A stretch of DNA of 64,000 bases from Planctomycetia bacterium. Its GTDB lineage: Bacteria; Planctomycetota; Planctomycetia; Pirellulales; JACPPG01. The translations under genes and the position numbers were made by a program. Below the pieces are notes generated by a model. That model made no database searches and was not told where the DNA came from. It worked only from the letters and a program-made list of their open reading frames with translations. This document shows positions 1 through 8,602 of this stretch, in pieces. Numbering within the stretch: the stretch's first letter is position 1; every line of letters begins with the position of its first letter. The stretch lies in assembly GCA_016191115.1 (NCBI GenBank), contig JACPPG010000017.1, forward strand, positions 31,548 through 95,547. Direction: 5' to 3'.

Positions 1-1
1 C

Positions 2-2152
2 ACCGCGGCGGCGGACGTCTATTCGCTGGGGGCGATCCTGTACGAGCTTGTGACCGGCCGCCCGCCGTTTCGCGCCGAGACGGCCGTCGATACGGTGCTT
101 CTGGTGCTGTCGGACGAACCGGTCGCGCCGCGGCGGCTGCAACCGAAGCTGCCGCGCGACTTGGAGACGATCTGCCTCAAGTGCTTGGAGAAGTCGCCGC
201 GCAACCGCTACGCAAGCGCGCAAGAGCTGGCCGACGACTTGGGCCGGTTTCTCGCCGGCGAACCGATCCGCGCGCGGCCGGTGCCTTTGTGGGTCCGCGC
301 GGCCAAGTGGGCGCGGCGGCGTCCCGCCGCGGCGGCGGCGATCGGCATCGCGCTCTTGGCGGCCACGATCCTCCTCGTCGGCGGAACGATCTACAACGTG
401 CGGCTCAATGCCGCGCTGGCCCGCGTCCAGCGCGAGCAAGAGCGCCGGGCGGCAACGCTCGCCCAAGCCCAAGAGGTGGTCGAGCGGTTGTTGGGCGACT
501 TCAATCAGCGGCAGTTGGCCGGGCTCCCGCACGCCGAGCCGGTGCGCCGCGAGCTATTGACCGCCGCTTTGCAATTCTGCGAGGAGATGCAGCGGCAGAA
601 CCCCGAGGAGCCCGAGGTTCGCTGGCAACTTGGCCGTGCCCAGCGGCAGGCGGCCGACTTGCAGGCCCTGTTGGGCGAGCCGGCCGAGGCGGAAAAATCG
701 TACGACCGGGCGATCGGCGTCTTGCAGGCGCTTGCGGCCGCGTATCCGTCGGCCAAGTACCGCCGCGAGCTGGCCGGCGCGTGGGAGAATAAGGCGACGC
801 TCCTGGCCCAAGCCGGTCGCGCCGCGGAAGCCGAGGCGGCATACCGTCGCGCGGCCGACGACTTCGAGCAACTCGCCGCCGCCGATCCTGCGGACGCGGC
901 GGCGCGGGCCCAGGTAGCCCGCGTCTGGGACAACTTGGGCGTGACGCTATTGGAGGCGGGGCGCACGGAGGACGCCCAGGCGGCACTCGACAAGGCGCTG
1001 GCGATGCGGCGGGCGCTAGTTGCCGAGGCGCCCGCGGACGTAGAGCGCGAGCGCGCGCTAGCAACGAGCCTCAACAATGTGGGCACACTGTGGCAGGCAA
1101 CGGGCCGCGCGGCCGAGGCGGTTGCTTCGTTCCGCGAGGCGCGGGAGCTGTTTCGCGCGCTAAATGAAGGCACGACGGACAATCCAGCGAATCGGCAGGG
1201 CCTGAATTCGGCGACGGCCAATGTGGCCGCGGCGCTCGCGGCTTCCGGGAACCTTGCCGCTGCGAAGACGACGTTCGCAGAGGCGATTGACGGGTGGCAA
1301 TCGCTCACGAACGATTTCCCGGCGATTGCCGAGTACCGCTCCGCGCAGGCCCAGGCGCTGAGCAATCTCGGGGCGCTGCTCGAACAGCTCGACGATCGTG
1401 ACGCGGCGCTCGCCCAGCACGCGCGTGCCCGAGAGCTGTGTCAGAGGCTCGTCGATGACAACGCGGCTGTCCCCGCTTATCGGGAGTTACTCGCTACCAG
1501 CCTGCACCGGTTGGGCGACCTGGCCACGCGACGAGAACAGTTTGCCGAAGCCGACGAGCTCTTGAGCCAGGCGATTCGTCTACGGACTGAATTGGCCGAC
1601 GAGCGGCCTCACCGCGCCGACGGCCAGCATCAATGGGCGCTCGTCAGCAGTAGCGCCGGTCGTCTGCTCATGGCGCAGCACGACGCGACGAAGGCAAAGT
1701 TCTACTTCCACGAGGCGACCGAGCACGAAGGTCGCGCGTTGAAACTCGATCCGGACCGCGGCGAGTACCAGGTGTCGCTCGCGCGCGAGCGGGCATCGCT
1801 GGCCGAGGCGCTTCTGGAATTGGGCGAGATCGACGAGGCCGCGGCCGTGGCCAACGAGATCGCCGCCGGCGCGGCGTCCGACGGCGCCGAGGCGCGCGAC
1901 GCCGCCCGGCTGCTCGTCCAGTGCATCCCCTTGGTCGAGCGATACAAGGCGGCCGTCCGGCCGACATTGGCCGAGGAGTGCGGTGCGCGGGCGGTCGAGC
2001 TATTGCGCGCGGCCGTCGAGCGCGGGGACGACCAGGCGCGCGAGCTGGTGACCTCGCCGGCGTGCGAGCCCCTGCGCGGCCGTGCGGATTTTCAGGCGCT
2101 CGTCGCGGAGCTTGGCAAAGACCGTTCGGCCAACAGCGGAACCAAGCCATAA
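2..2152 (+). CDS. Ser/Thr protein kinase with TPR repeats, 5' truncated by window edge
   Basis: The frame is open to the first bases, so the start lies outside the window. The first residues show the C-lobe of a Hanks-type kinase: DVYSLGAILYELVTGRPPF (subdomain IX region) and LETICLKCLEKSPRNRY (subdomain XI). One membrane span follows at about residues 113-131 (AAAAIGIALLAATILLVGG). The remaining roughly 550 residues are Ala/Glu-rich helical repeats of TPR type, presumably extracytoplasmic. This kinase-TM-TPR layout is common in planctomycetes. The substrate is unknown. The GTG at 50 is internal to the kinase domain and is not the start. Confidence 0.9.
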   Translation, partial: TAAADVYSLGAILYELVTGRPPFRAETAVDTVLLVLSDEPVAPRRLQPKLPRDLETICLKCLEKSPRNRYASAQELADDLGRFLAGEPIRARPVPLWVRAAKWARRRPAAAAAIGIALLAATILLVGGTIYNVRLNAALARVQREQERRAATLAQAQEVVERLLGDFNQRQLAGLPHAEPVRRELLTAALQFCEEMQRQNPEEPEVRWQLGRAQRQAADLQALLGEPAEAEKSYDRAIGVLQALAAAYPSAKYRRELAGAWENKATLLAQAGRAAEAEAAYRRAADDFEQLAAADPADAAARAQVARVWDNLGVTLLEAGRTEDAQAALDKALAMRRALVAEAPADVERERALATSLNNVGTLWQATGRAAEAVASFREARELFRALNEGTTDNPANRQGLNSATANVAAALAASGNLAAAKTTFAEAIDGWQSLTNDFPAIAEYRSAQAQALSNLGALLEQLDDRDAALAQHARARELCQRLVDDNAAVPAYRELLATSLHRLGDLATRREQFAEADELLSQAIRLRTELADERPHRADGQHQWALVSSSAGRLLMAQHDATKAKFYFHEATEHEGRALKLDPDRGEYQVSLARERASLAEALLELGEIDEAAAVANEIAAGAASDGAEARDAARLLVQCIPLVERYKAAVRPTLAEECGARAVELLRAAVERGDDQARELVTSPACEPLRGRADFQALVAELGKDRSANSGTKP

Positions 2153-2159
2153 GGTGGCC

Positions 2160-2339
2160 ATGAGCAACGGCTCATTTTTGATCGCAACCATCCGACGAGC
2201 CGCCATCCCGCTCGCCCTCTCGGCGGCGATCCTCGCTCTGTTCCCGGCGCGGACGCTTGCGGCGCCGGTCGACGACTTGCAGACGCTCATCGCCCGCTAC
2301 GAGAAGGAGGCGAAGGCCCCACGATCGCACCGGGCATGA
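2160..2339 (+). pseudogene. short secreted ORF, probable remnant of a longer gene
   Basis: A 59-residue frame starts 8 bases after the kinase stop. It opens with a good signal peptide (about residues 1-35, cleavage after TLAA) followed by VDDLQTLIARYEKEAKAP, then ends abruptly. The mature part looks like the first helix of a longer exported planctomycete protein, so truncation is more likely than a genuine tiny gene. The following bases run into spacer repeats and give no continuation in another frame. Function is unknown. Confidence 0.4.
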
Positions 2340-2414
2340 TTCTCGTTGACAAGGTCGGGAAGGAGCGCGGATATTCGAAGGGAAAACGCCAACCGCATCG
2401 GGGAGTACACAGCT

Positions 2415-2440
2415 ATTCCGCATTCATCATTCATCATCCA
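2415..2440. repeat. cattcatcattccg-type spacer repeat
   Basis: The short word ccgcattcatcattcatc recurs at about 12788-12816 and, inverted, at about 21998-22027. All copies lie in intergenic DNA next to gene ends. It looks like a low-complexity dispersed spacer; no function is evident. Confidence 0.5.
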
Positions 2441-2459
2441 GCGCGTGGGAGACTTCAAC

Positions 2460-3725
2460 GTGCGGCAGTTGTTTGCGACGCTTCTCATCGCCTTGGCACC
2501 GGACGCGGCATTTGCTGGCGAATCCTGGCCGCAGTTCCGCGGGCCGGATGGGCAGGGACATGCCGACGCTCGAGGGCTGCCACTCACCTGGAGCGAGACC
2601 GAGAACGTCGTGTGGAAAGTGCCCGTCCCCGGGCGCGGTTGGTCGTCGCCCGTGATCGACCGCGATCAGATCTGGCTCACGACCGCGTTCGACGACGGCC
2701 ATTCGCTCCGCGCCCTGTGCTGCGATCGCGCCACCGGAAAGACGCTCTTCGACATCGAGGTCTTCCGCGTCGCCGAACCCCAGAAGATCAACGCCAAGAA
2801 CAGCTATGCCTCGCCCACGCCGGTAATCGAGGGCAACCGGCTGTGGGTCCACTTCGGCACCTACGGCACCGCCTGCATCGACGGAACGACCGGCAAAATC
2901 CTGTGGACCAACCAGGAGCTGCGCCTGGATCACAAGGAAGGGCCGGGCAGCTCGCCCGTTCTTTGCGGCGATTTGTTGGTACTCACGTGCGACGGGCAGG
3001 ACGTGCAATTCCTGGCCGCGCTCGACAAGCGCACCGGCCGGAAGGTGTGGAAGACCGCGCGATCGGGCGCCAAGAACCCCGACCCCGACTTGTGCAAGGC
3101 CTACTCGACGCCCCTTGTCATCTCCGTTGCCGGGCGGCGGCAGATCGTGGGCACGGGCGCCGACCGCGGTTACGGCTACGACGCGGCGACCGGCGAGGAG
3201 CTATGGCACGTCGACTACCAGGGTTTCTCCAACGTGCCCTGCCCGGTGTTCGCCGACGGCCTTGTGTTCATCGACACGGGTTACATGAAGCCGCAGTTGT
3301 GGGCGATCCGGCCCGACGGCCGCGGCGACGTCACCGACTCGCACGTCCAGTGGCGCGCCACGGCGCAGGTGCCGGCCAACCCATCGCCGATCGTCATCGG
3401 AGAAGAGCTTTACATGGTGAGCGACCAGGGCGTGCTGACGTGCCTGGACGCGCGCACCGGGCGCGAGCACTATAAGTCGCGGCTGGGCGGCAACTACTCG
3501 GCCTCTCCGATCGCGGCCGAGGGGCGGATCTACTTCACGAGCGAAGCGGGCGAGACGGTCGTCGTCGCGGCGGGCAAGAAATTCCGCGAGCTAGCGCGGA
3601 ATCAGCTCGACGGCCGCACGCTAGCGTCCGCAGCCGTCGCGGGCCGCGCGATCTTTCTCCGCACGGAAGCGCATCTCTATCGGATTGAGTCGGCAGCACG
3701 GCGTGCCGATGACGCGGCGCAGTGA
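2460..3725 (+). CDS. exported PQQ-like beta-propeller protein
   Basis: 421 residues. An N-terminal signal peptide (QLFATLLIALAPDAAFA) is followed by SWPQFRGPDGQG, the usual opening of planctomycete outer-membrane-assembly/PQQ-like propellers. Repeats of the type ALDKRTGRKVWK, DAATGEELWHV and LDARTGREHYKS mark the blades. The GTG at 2460 was chosen because GGGAG lies 8 bases upstream and the signal peptide begins there; longer frames run into spacer repeats. No dehydrogenase active-site residues or haem motif were recognised, so an enzymatic role is not supported. It converges with a second propeller gene on the other strand. Confidence 0.85.
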   Translation: MRQLFATLLIALAPDAAFAGESWPQFRGPDGQGHADARGLPLTWSETENVVWKVPVPGRGWSSPVIDRDQIWLTTAFDDGHSLRALCCDRATGKTLFDIEVFRVAEPQKINAKNSYASPTPVIEGNRLWVHFGTYGTACIDGTTGKILWTNQELRLDHKEGPGSSPVLCGDLLVLTCDGQDVQFLAALDKRTGRKVWKTARSGAKNPDPDLCKAYSTPLVISVAGRRQIVGTGADRGYGYDAATGEELWHVDYQGFSNVPCPVFADGLVFIDTGYMKPQLWAIRPDGRGDVTDSHVQWRATAQVPANPSPIVIGEELYMVSDQGVLTCLDARTGREHYKSRLGGNYSASPIAAEGRIYFTSEAGETVVVAAGKKFRELARNQLDGRTLASAAVAGRAIFLRTEAHLYRIESAARRADDAAQ

Positions 3726-3754
3726 CCGGCACAGGGGCGACGTGGCAGGTTGCC

Positions 3755-3800
3755 GCCATCTGATATTTGCGATTTGAGATTTGAGAGACTTGAAATTTCA
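3755..3800. repeat. AT-rich spacer word (gatttgagatttgagag)
   Basis: A simple direct repetition of gattTGAGATTTgagag-like words fills the gap between two convergent genes. Short T-rich runs of this kind recur as spacers in planctomycete genomes. No stem with a U-tract was seen, so it is not called a terminator. Confidence 0.35.
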
Positions 3801-3815
3801 GATGCTCCTCGTCCC

Positions 3816-5165
3816 TCACCGCTTCACGTCATAGCACAAAAGTGCATCCTGCTCGCGCAGGTACAGCTTGCCGCCGGCTACGACGGGGTGCGGCCAGCTT
3901 GGTTTCTCAACGCCGGGAATCTCGAACGTGCCCTTGAGCTTGTATCCGTCGGGCGACGCGTCGATGAGTGCCATGGTGCCGTTTTCGTAGCGGAAGTAGA
4001 GCTCACCGTCGGCAAAGACGACGGCGGCCGATCCGCTCCCGGGCCCGCGCCCGCCGTTCCACCCGATGCGTCCGGTGAGGAACTCGACGCACACGGGAGA
4101 GCCGGCCCTGTGGCCGTTGCCGCCATACAAGTAGTCGCCCACGAGCACCAGCCCACCGTGATGGTTTTGCAGCGTGCGCGCGTCGAGGAAGTAGACCTCC
4201 TCGGCGTCGACGCCGTCGGCGGTGCGTTTCAGTTTCAAGAGCGCCGCGCCGGTCTGGTAGCCGGTCGAGCCGAAGACGTAGTCACCGCGGACGATGGGCG
4301 TGGGAATGTTGGCGGTGCGATTGGCCACGCGGTTGTAGCCCCACAAGTAACGCCCGTCGTCCGCGCGGATGCCGACCAGCCCCTTGCCCATAAGTTGCAC
4401 GTATTGTCTCACGCCGGCTCCTTCGGAGACGACGATCGACGAGTAGGCCGCGCCGTCCTTCCCGCTGCCGCCCAGATCGGGCACGCTAGCCGTCCAGATC
4501 GTGCGGCCTGTCGTTTTGTCGAGCGCCACCAATGCGGCGTTCGGCCCGCCAGGCGTGCACACCAGGCGGTCGCCGTCCACGAGCGGCGACTCGCTGTAGC
4601 CCCAGTGCGACATCATTTTTCCACCGAAATCGCGGGCGAAGTTTTTCCGCCAGTGGACGTTGCCGGTCGCGGCGTCTAGGCACACCAGCTCGCCGCCGGT
4701 GCCGATAGCATAGAGGCGGCGGCCGTCGATCGTCGGAGTACACCGCGGACCGGCATACCCACCGCCCTGCCAGGATTTGCCGATCGGCGTAGCCCACAAC
4801 GCGGCGCCATCCTTCAGGCCCAGCGCGATGACGAATTGCTCGCTGCCGCGGTCCCCCATGGTGTAGATGCGACCATCGGCGATCGAGATGCTCGAGTACC
4901 CTTCCCCCAGCCCACTGGCCTTCCAAGCCAATCGCGGCGGACGGGCGGACCAGTCGTTGGCGAGACCGGTTTCGGTCGCAACGCCGTCGCGGCTGGGTCC
5001 GCGCCATTGCGGCCAGTCGCCCACGCGGATGGCGGGACGGGCCGGGGCCGATCCGGCGGTCGGAGCGAAGACCTGGAGGCAAAGAAGGCAGACCGCCGAC
5101 AGTGCGGCCTGAACGTTCCAGGTCCTCACCGTCGCGAATTCCCTACGCCGTTTACACTTGCTCAT
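3816..5165 (-). CDS. exported PQQ-like beta-propeller protein
   Basis: 449 residues. A signal segment (AALSAVCLLCLQVFAPTAG) is followed by DWPQWRGPSRDGVATETGL, the same opening motif as the convergent neighbour. Blade repeats such as LKDGAALWATPIG, CLDAATGNVHWRKNF and ALDKTTGRTIWTA follow. The ATG at 5165 was chosen because AAGGAGA lies about 11 bases upstream; the longer frame adds 16 unlikely residues. The two genes are family members in opposite orientation, possibly an old inverted duplication. The ligand is unknown. Confidence 0.85.
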   Translation of the reverse strand: MSKCKRRREFATVRTWNVQAALSAVCLLCLQVFAPTAGSAPARPAIRVGDWPQWRGPSRDGVATETGLANDWSARPPRLAWKASGLGEGYSSISIADGRIYTMGDRGSEQFVIALGLKDGAALWATPIGKSWQGGGYAGPRCTPTIDGRRLYAIGTGGELVCLDAATGNVHWRKNFARDFGGKMMSHWGYSESPLVDGDRLVCTPGGPNAALVALDKTTGRTIWTASVPDLGGSGKDGAAYSSIVVSEGAGVRQYVQLMGKGLVGIRADDGRYLWGYNRVANRTANIPTPIVRGDYVFGSTGYQTGAALLKLKRTADGVDAEEVYFLDARTLQNHHGGLVLVGDYLYGGNGHRAGSPVCVEFLTGRIGWNGGRGPGSGSAAVVFADGELYFRYENGTMALIDASPDGYKLKGTFEIPGVEKPSWPHPVVAGGKLYLREQDALLCYDVKR

Positions 5166-5346
5166 CGTGGTCGGATCTCCTTCGGAGGACTCGATTGGCG
5201 GCTGCCCCGGCAAGTGTCGCCTGACGCCTTGCCGACGGTCAATCCACCTAAAGCGCGCCGGTTCCGCGCCGCGCGTGCGCTCGGATAGCCCGGGAGTCCT
5301 TTTTCAAACCCCGCGCGGGCCGTACAAGTGTCGGCCAATCCGGCTA

Positions 5347-5470
5347 CGGGAGAGCTGCAAAGTCCGGGGTCTGGCTCATTTTTCGGCGCACGCGGTTCTC
5401 AATTCTTCCGAAGGACCTTCGGCCGAAAAATGTGCCTGACCCCCTCTCCCAGGACTTTGCAGTTCTCCTG
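5347..5470 (+). mobile_element. family B MITE-like palindrome, copy B1
   Basis: About 124 bp. The left end CGGGAGAGCTGC and right end GCAGTTCTCCTG are inverted copies with a few changes. Internal arms carry gtCTGGCTCattttt on the left and the complement of gtCAGGCACattttt on the right, so the stem has two mismatches at fixed places. Both ends abut AATCCGGCTA direct repeats. It has no coding capacity. Confidence 0.85.
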
Positions 5471-5481
5471 CAATCCGGCTA

Positions 5482-5638
5482 CAGGGCCATCCTGTTTTTC
5501 AAAATGGCGAGGCGGGAAAATGGGACTGGCTCCGAGCATAAACAGCGCAAGCCCTTTCAGACCAACGTTTCGTCTCGGTGCCTGTCCCACCTTCCCGCCG
5601 GTGCGCCGCCGGCAAGCTTGAATCTGTGAACGGCCCTG
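5482..5638 (+). mobile_element. family A MITE-like palindrome, copy A1
   Basis: 157 bp, with perfect terminal CAGGGCC/GGCCCTG. The inner arms pair ggcgggaaaatgggac with its near complement; the left arm carries CTGGCTC and the right arm the complement of CAGGCAC. Flanked by the 10-bp direct repeat AATCCGGCTA. This copy has both ends intact and is a good reference for the family. Confidence 0.9.
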
Positions 5639-5656
5639 AATCCGGCTATCCGCGCG

Positions 5657-5686
5657 TTGCAACTGTTCACCCCCTGGTGGTATACT
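5657..5686 (+). promoter_or_regulatory. putative sigma-70-type promoter
   Basis: TTGCAA (5657-5662) and TATACT (5681-5686) are separated by 18 bases and lie 64 bases upstream of the ATG at 5751. It begins just after the right direct repeat of element A1. Called on consensus only. Confidence 0.45.
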
Positions 5687-5750
5687 CAGCCTGCTATTTT
5701 TAGGCCATTCTCTACGGCTTGGCGGCCCTTCCTGAATCAAGGAGAGAGAG

Positions 5751-7610
5751 ATGTTGCGCCTGGCGATTTGCGGAGTCGTGGCATGGGGTCTGGTCGTCGC
5801 TAGTTCGGCCGCCTTCGCGGCGGACGCAGTCAAGGATGCATCGGCCGCCCAGGTCGCGCCGGTGGCGATCGGCGGCCAGGTCGCGGACGTCACGTTCAAG
5901 GACATCCGCTACGCGGCGCACAATCTCAAGGACTTCGGCGAGAAGAAGGCGTACGTCGTGGTCTTCACCACGCTCGACTGCCCGGTCGTGAAGCGCTACC
6001 TGCCGCGCGTCGTCGAGCTGGAAAAAGCCTATCGCAACCGCGACGTGCAATTCGTGTCGATGAACGTCGGCCCGAATGACCCGATGGTCGAAGTCGCCTA
6101 CCAGGCGCTGCAGGTCGACGCGGAGTTCCCCTTCTGCAAGGATTTCGACGGCGACGTGGCCCGCGCCATGGGCGCCGACCGCACGCCGCAGGTCGTCGTG
6201 CTCGACGGCGATCGCAAGCTGCGCTACCGCGGGCGGATCGATAGCCAGTTCCGCGTCGGCGGTGTGAAGCCCGACACGGGCCGCGAGGACCTTAAGGAAG
6301 CGATCGAGGACGTTCTGGCCGGCCGCGAGGTGAAGGTCGCCGAGACGCCGGTCGACGGCTGCCCGATCACATTCGCGAAGGTGACGCCGCCGGCCAAGCC
6401 GGTGACGTTTGCCGAGGACGTGGCGGCGGTGCTGCAGAAGAATTGCCAGGAATGCCACCGCCCGAACGCCGAAGGCCCGTTCGCGCTGTTGAGCTACGAG
6501 GACGCGGTCGACCATGCCGAGACGATCGCGGAAGTGGTTAAGGAGCAGCGGATGCCGCCGCTTTACGCCAGCCGGCAGCACGGCGATTTCGTTAACCTGC
6601 GCGGCCTGTCGCCCGAGGAGCGGACGTTGATCCTGAACTGGGTAGCCGGCGGCCGACAGCAGGGCGATCTCGCCAAGATGCCCCCCACGCCCAAATGGCC
6701 CGACAATCGCTGGCTGATCGGCGAGCCGGACCTGGTCGTTCAGATGCCCAACCGCGTCGAGCTGCCGGCCACGGGCTACGTGAAGTACAAGTACGTGGTG
6801 CTCCCGCACCGCTTTGAGGAAGACACGTGGATCACCGCCTGCCAAATCCTGCCGGAGAACAAGAGCGCCTTGCACCACTGCAACATGGCGTACATCGACC
6901 CGATCAAGGGCAAGTACTCCGATGCCCAGTTCATCACCGGCCAGGTGCCCGGCGGCATTCCCATGATTCTCGACAAGGGCGTCGGCTTCATGATTCCCAA
7001 GGGGAACGTGCTGGTGCTGCAAATCCACTACGTGACGACGGGCGAGCCAACCACGGACCAGTCGAGCGTGGGCTTTGTGTTTGCCAAGGAGCCGATCAAG
7101 AAGCAGCTCAAGCACTTCCGCTGCCACAACGGCACGTTCGCCATCCCGCCGGGCGACGGGGCGCACCTGGTCGAGGCCAAGCGGACGTTCGCCAAGGATT
7201 CGACGCTGGTCGGCATGTTCAGCCACATGCACCTGCGCGGCAAGGACATGATCTTCAACGCCATCTATCCGGGCGGCGAAAAAGAGACGCTGCTGGCCGT
7301 GCCCAATTACAGCTTCGACTGGCAGATGTCGTACGTGTGGCGGCCAGGCGCCAAGAAGTTCCCGAAGGACACGGTGGTCGACGTCACGGCCCACTTCGAC
7401 AACTCGTCGTTCAACCCCTACAACCCCGATCCCACCGTGACGGTGAAGGAAGGGGACCAGACGTTCGAGGAAATGATGTACGGTTTCGTCTTCTACACCG
7501 AGGACGACGAGAACCTGAACATCGCCGTCGACCCGAAAACGGGTCACGAAATTCATGCCGGCAAGGAAGCGTCGAACAAACCGGCAGCCGCCGCACAGGC
7601 GGGTGGGTAG
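5751..7610 (+). CDS. redoxin / cytochrome c / copper monooxygenase-like fusion protein
   Basis: 619 residues, exported (signal peptide about 1-24). The N-terminal domain (about 40-195) is an AhpC/TlpA-like redoxin with a single cysteine, DCPVVKRYLP (Cys77). A c-type haem site, CQECH, lies at 232-236 in a planctomycete-style cytochrome segment. The C-terminal half resembles the copper type II ascorbate-dependent monooxygenase fold, with His pairs at 375-376 (LHHCN), His426 (QIHY) and His492/494 (SHMHLRG) as likely copper ligands. AAGGAG precedes the ATG by 6 bases. Such fusions are typical of planctomycetes and related groups; the substrate is unknown and electron transfer between the domains is inferred. 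Confidence 0.85.
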   Translation: MLRLAICGVVAWGLVVASSAAFAADAVKDASAAQVAPVAIGGQVADVTFKDIRYAAHNLKDFGEKKAYVVVFTTLDCPVVKRYLPRVVELEKAYRNRDVQFVSMNVGPNDPMVEVAYQALQVDAEFPFCKDFDGDVARAMGADRTPQVVVLDGDRKLRYRGRIDSQFRVGGVKPDTGREDLKEAIEDVLAGREVKVAETPVDGCPITFAKVTPPAKPVTFAEDVAAVLQKNCQECHRPNAEGPFALLSYEDAVDHAETIAEVVKEQRMPPLYASRQHGDFVNLRGLSPEERTLILNWVAGGRQQGDLAKMPPTPKWPDNRWLIGEPDLVVQMPNRVELPATGYVKYKYVVLPHRFEEDTWITACQILPENKSALHHCNMAYIDPIKGKYSDAQFITGQVPGGIPMILDKGVGFMIPKGNVLVLQIHYVTTGEPTTDQSSVGFVFAKEPIKKQLKHFRCHNGTFAIPPGDGAHLVEAKRTFAKDSTLVGMFSHMHLRGKDMIFNAIYPGGEKETLLAVPNYSFDWQMSYVWRPGAKKFPKDTVVDVTAHFDNSSFNPYNPDPTVTVKEGDQTFEEMMYGFVFYTEDDENLNIAVDPKTGHEIHAGKEASNKPAAAAQAGG

Positions 7611-7789
7611 AAATCCTTTTGGGCGAGGGGCGCTGCCGCAATTCAGTCCGCCTCTTCGGCAAGGCACTGGGGTCGCGTCGTTCCCAAGGCGCCTCCGCGC
7701 ATCGTGTGCTGACGGGCCGCCCCTAAGCTGGCAATAAGACCGCGGATTCTTGGATTCTTCAAAACCCACCATGTTGGGGAGGACGACTA

Positions 7790-8599
7790 ATGAGATCGAG
7801 CACCTTTGCCGCGTTGACTCTTCTCGTCGCGCTGGCCGGCAACTCCCAGGCTTCCGAGCTGGTCGTCATGGGCGTCAATCTCAATGGCCCTGCCCCCGAC
7901 GGGCAGAAGGTCTACACGATCGGTGTCGACACGCAAGGCCTCGCCGGCCTCTTGGAAATCAGAGGGCTGAAGTTTGTCGGCACTGGCGCCGGCGGCAGCC
8001 CCAAGCAGAGCAATTTCGAGGCCCCCTCCGTCGCCGCCTACAACCCACAGAATCGTCAGGACGTAGAGGTGTTCGCCGAAGTCTGGGGCGAGGTGGATTT
8101 TAAGCAGTTCGACAGTTGGTGGTATGCCTCGGGAAGCGGGCTACTCCAAACTAGGAAAGGTCAACTGATCACGACCGACCCGATCGTGGGCCCGACTGGA
8201 CAGCTTTGGCTGCCACAGGCCTTTGGCATCATCGGCGGTGACGGCCCTGCGCCCGGTTTCGGCAGTGGTCTCGACATGGGTATGTACGCCGTTTTCGGCT
8301 CATTCTCCGCCTCCTCGCCGGCGGGAATCTATCCCTTGCTACAGGTTCGCACTAGCGGCGACCTACTGGTGGGCTTTGCGGCGGACACCAAGCTGTCGGT
8401 GCAGGCCGATCAAGGCGAAGTGGCCACCAACGTGCTCGGCGGGCCGCAAGACGTCAATCCGTACGCCGTCCTTCGCTTCAACGAAGACCGCATCGTCCCC
8501 GAGCCATCGACCTACGCCCTGGCGGCGATAGCCTTGACCGGGCTATTGGCGTTCGGGCGCCGTTTTCGTCACAGGCGGATACCGCGCGCCGTTCGATAG
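7790..8599 (+). CDS. PEP-CTERM sorted exported protein
   Basis: 269 residues. Signal peptide about 1-21 (FAALTLLVALAGNSQAS). The C terminus has VPEPSTYALAAIALTGLLAF followed by basic residues, the PEP motif, hydrophobic segment and RR tail recognised by exosortase. The middle has no recognised domain. GGGAGGAC precedes the ATG. The stop is 3 bases from the stop of the convergent large gene. No exosortase gene is in the window. Confidence 0.85.
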   Translation: MRSSTFAALTLLVALAGNSQASELVVMGVNLNGPAPDGQKVYTIGVDTQGLAGLLEIRGLKFVGTGAGGSPKQSNFEAPSVAAYNPQNRQDVEVFAEVWGEVDFKQFDSWWYASGSGLLQTRKGQLITTDPIVGPTGQLWLPQAFGIIGGDGPAPGFGSGLDMGMYAVFGSFSASSPAGIYPLLQVRTSGDLLVGFAADTKLSVQADQGEVATNVLGGPQDVNPYAVLRFNEDRIVPEPSTYALAAIALTGLLAFGRRFRHRRIPRAVR

Positions 8600-8602
8600 C
8601 AC

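Larger units (their letters stand above)
5337..5648. repeat. three copies of a 10-bp target sequence around two elements
   Basis: AATCCGGCTA occurs at 5337-5346, 5472-5481 and 5639-5648. The first pair flanks the B element (with one extra C, so 11 bp when CAATCCGGCTA is used) and the second pair flanks the A element. This is the arrangement expected if two elements inserted at the same site, each duplicating the same target. Confidence 0.85.

Noticed and set aside
5712..7772. Long open frame of about 680 codons on the minus strand opposite the redoxin fusion gene
   Set aside because: It is antisense to a gene with clear motifs, and its translation is His/Val/Arg-rich without domains, as expected from the complement of high-GC coding DNA.
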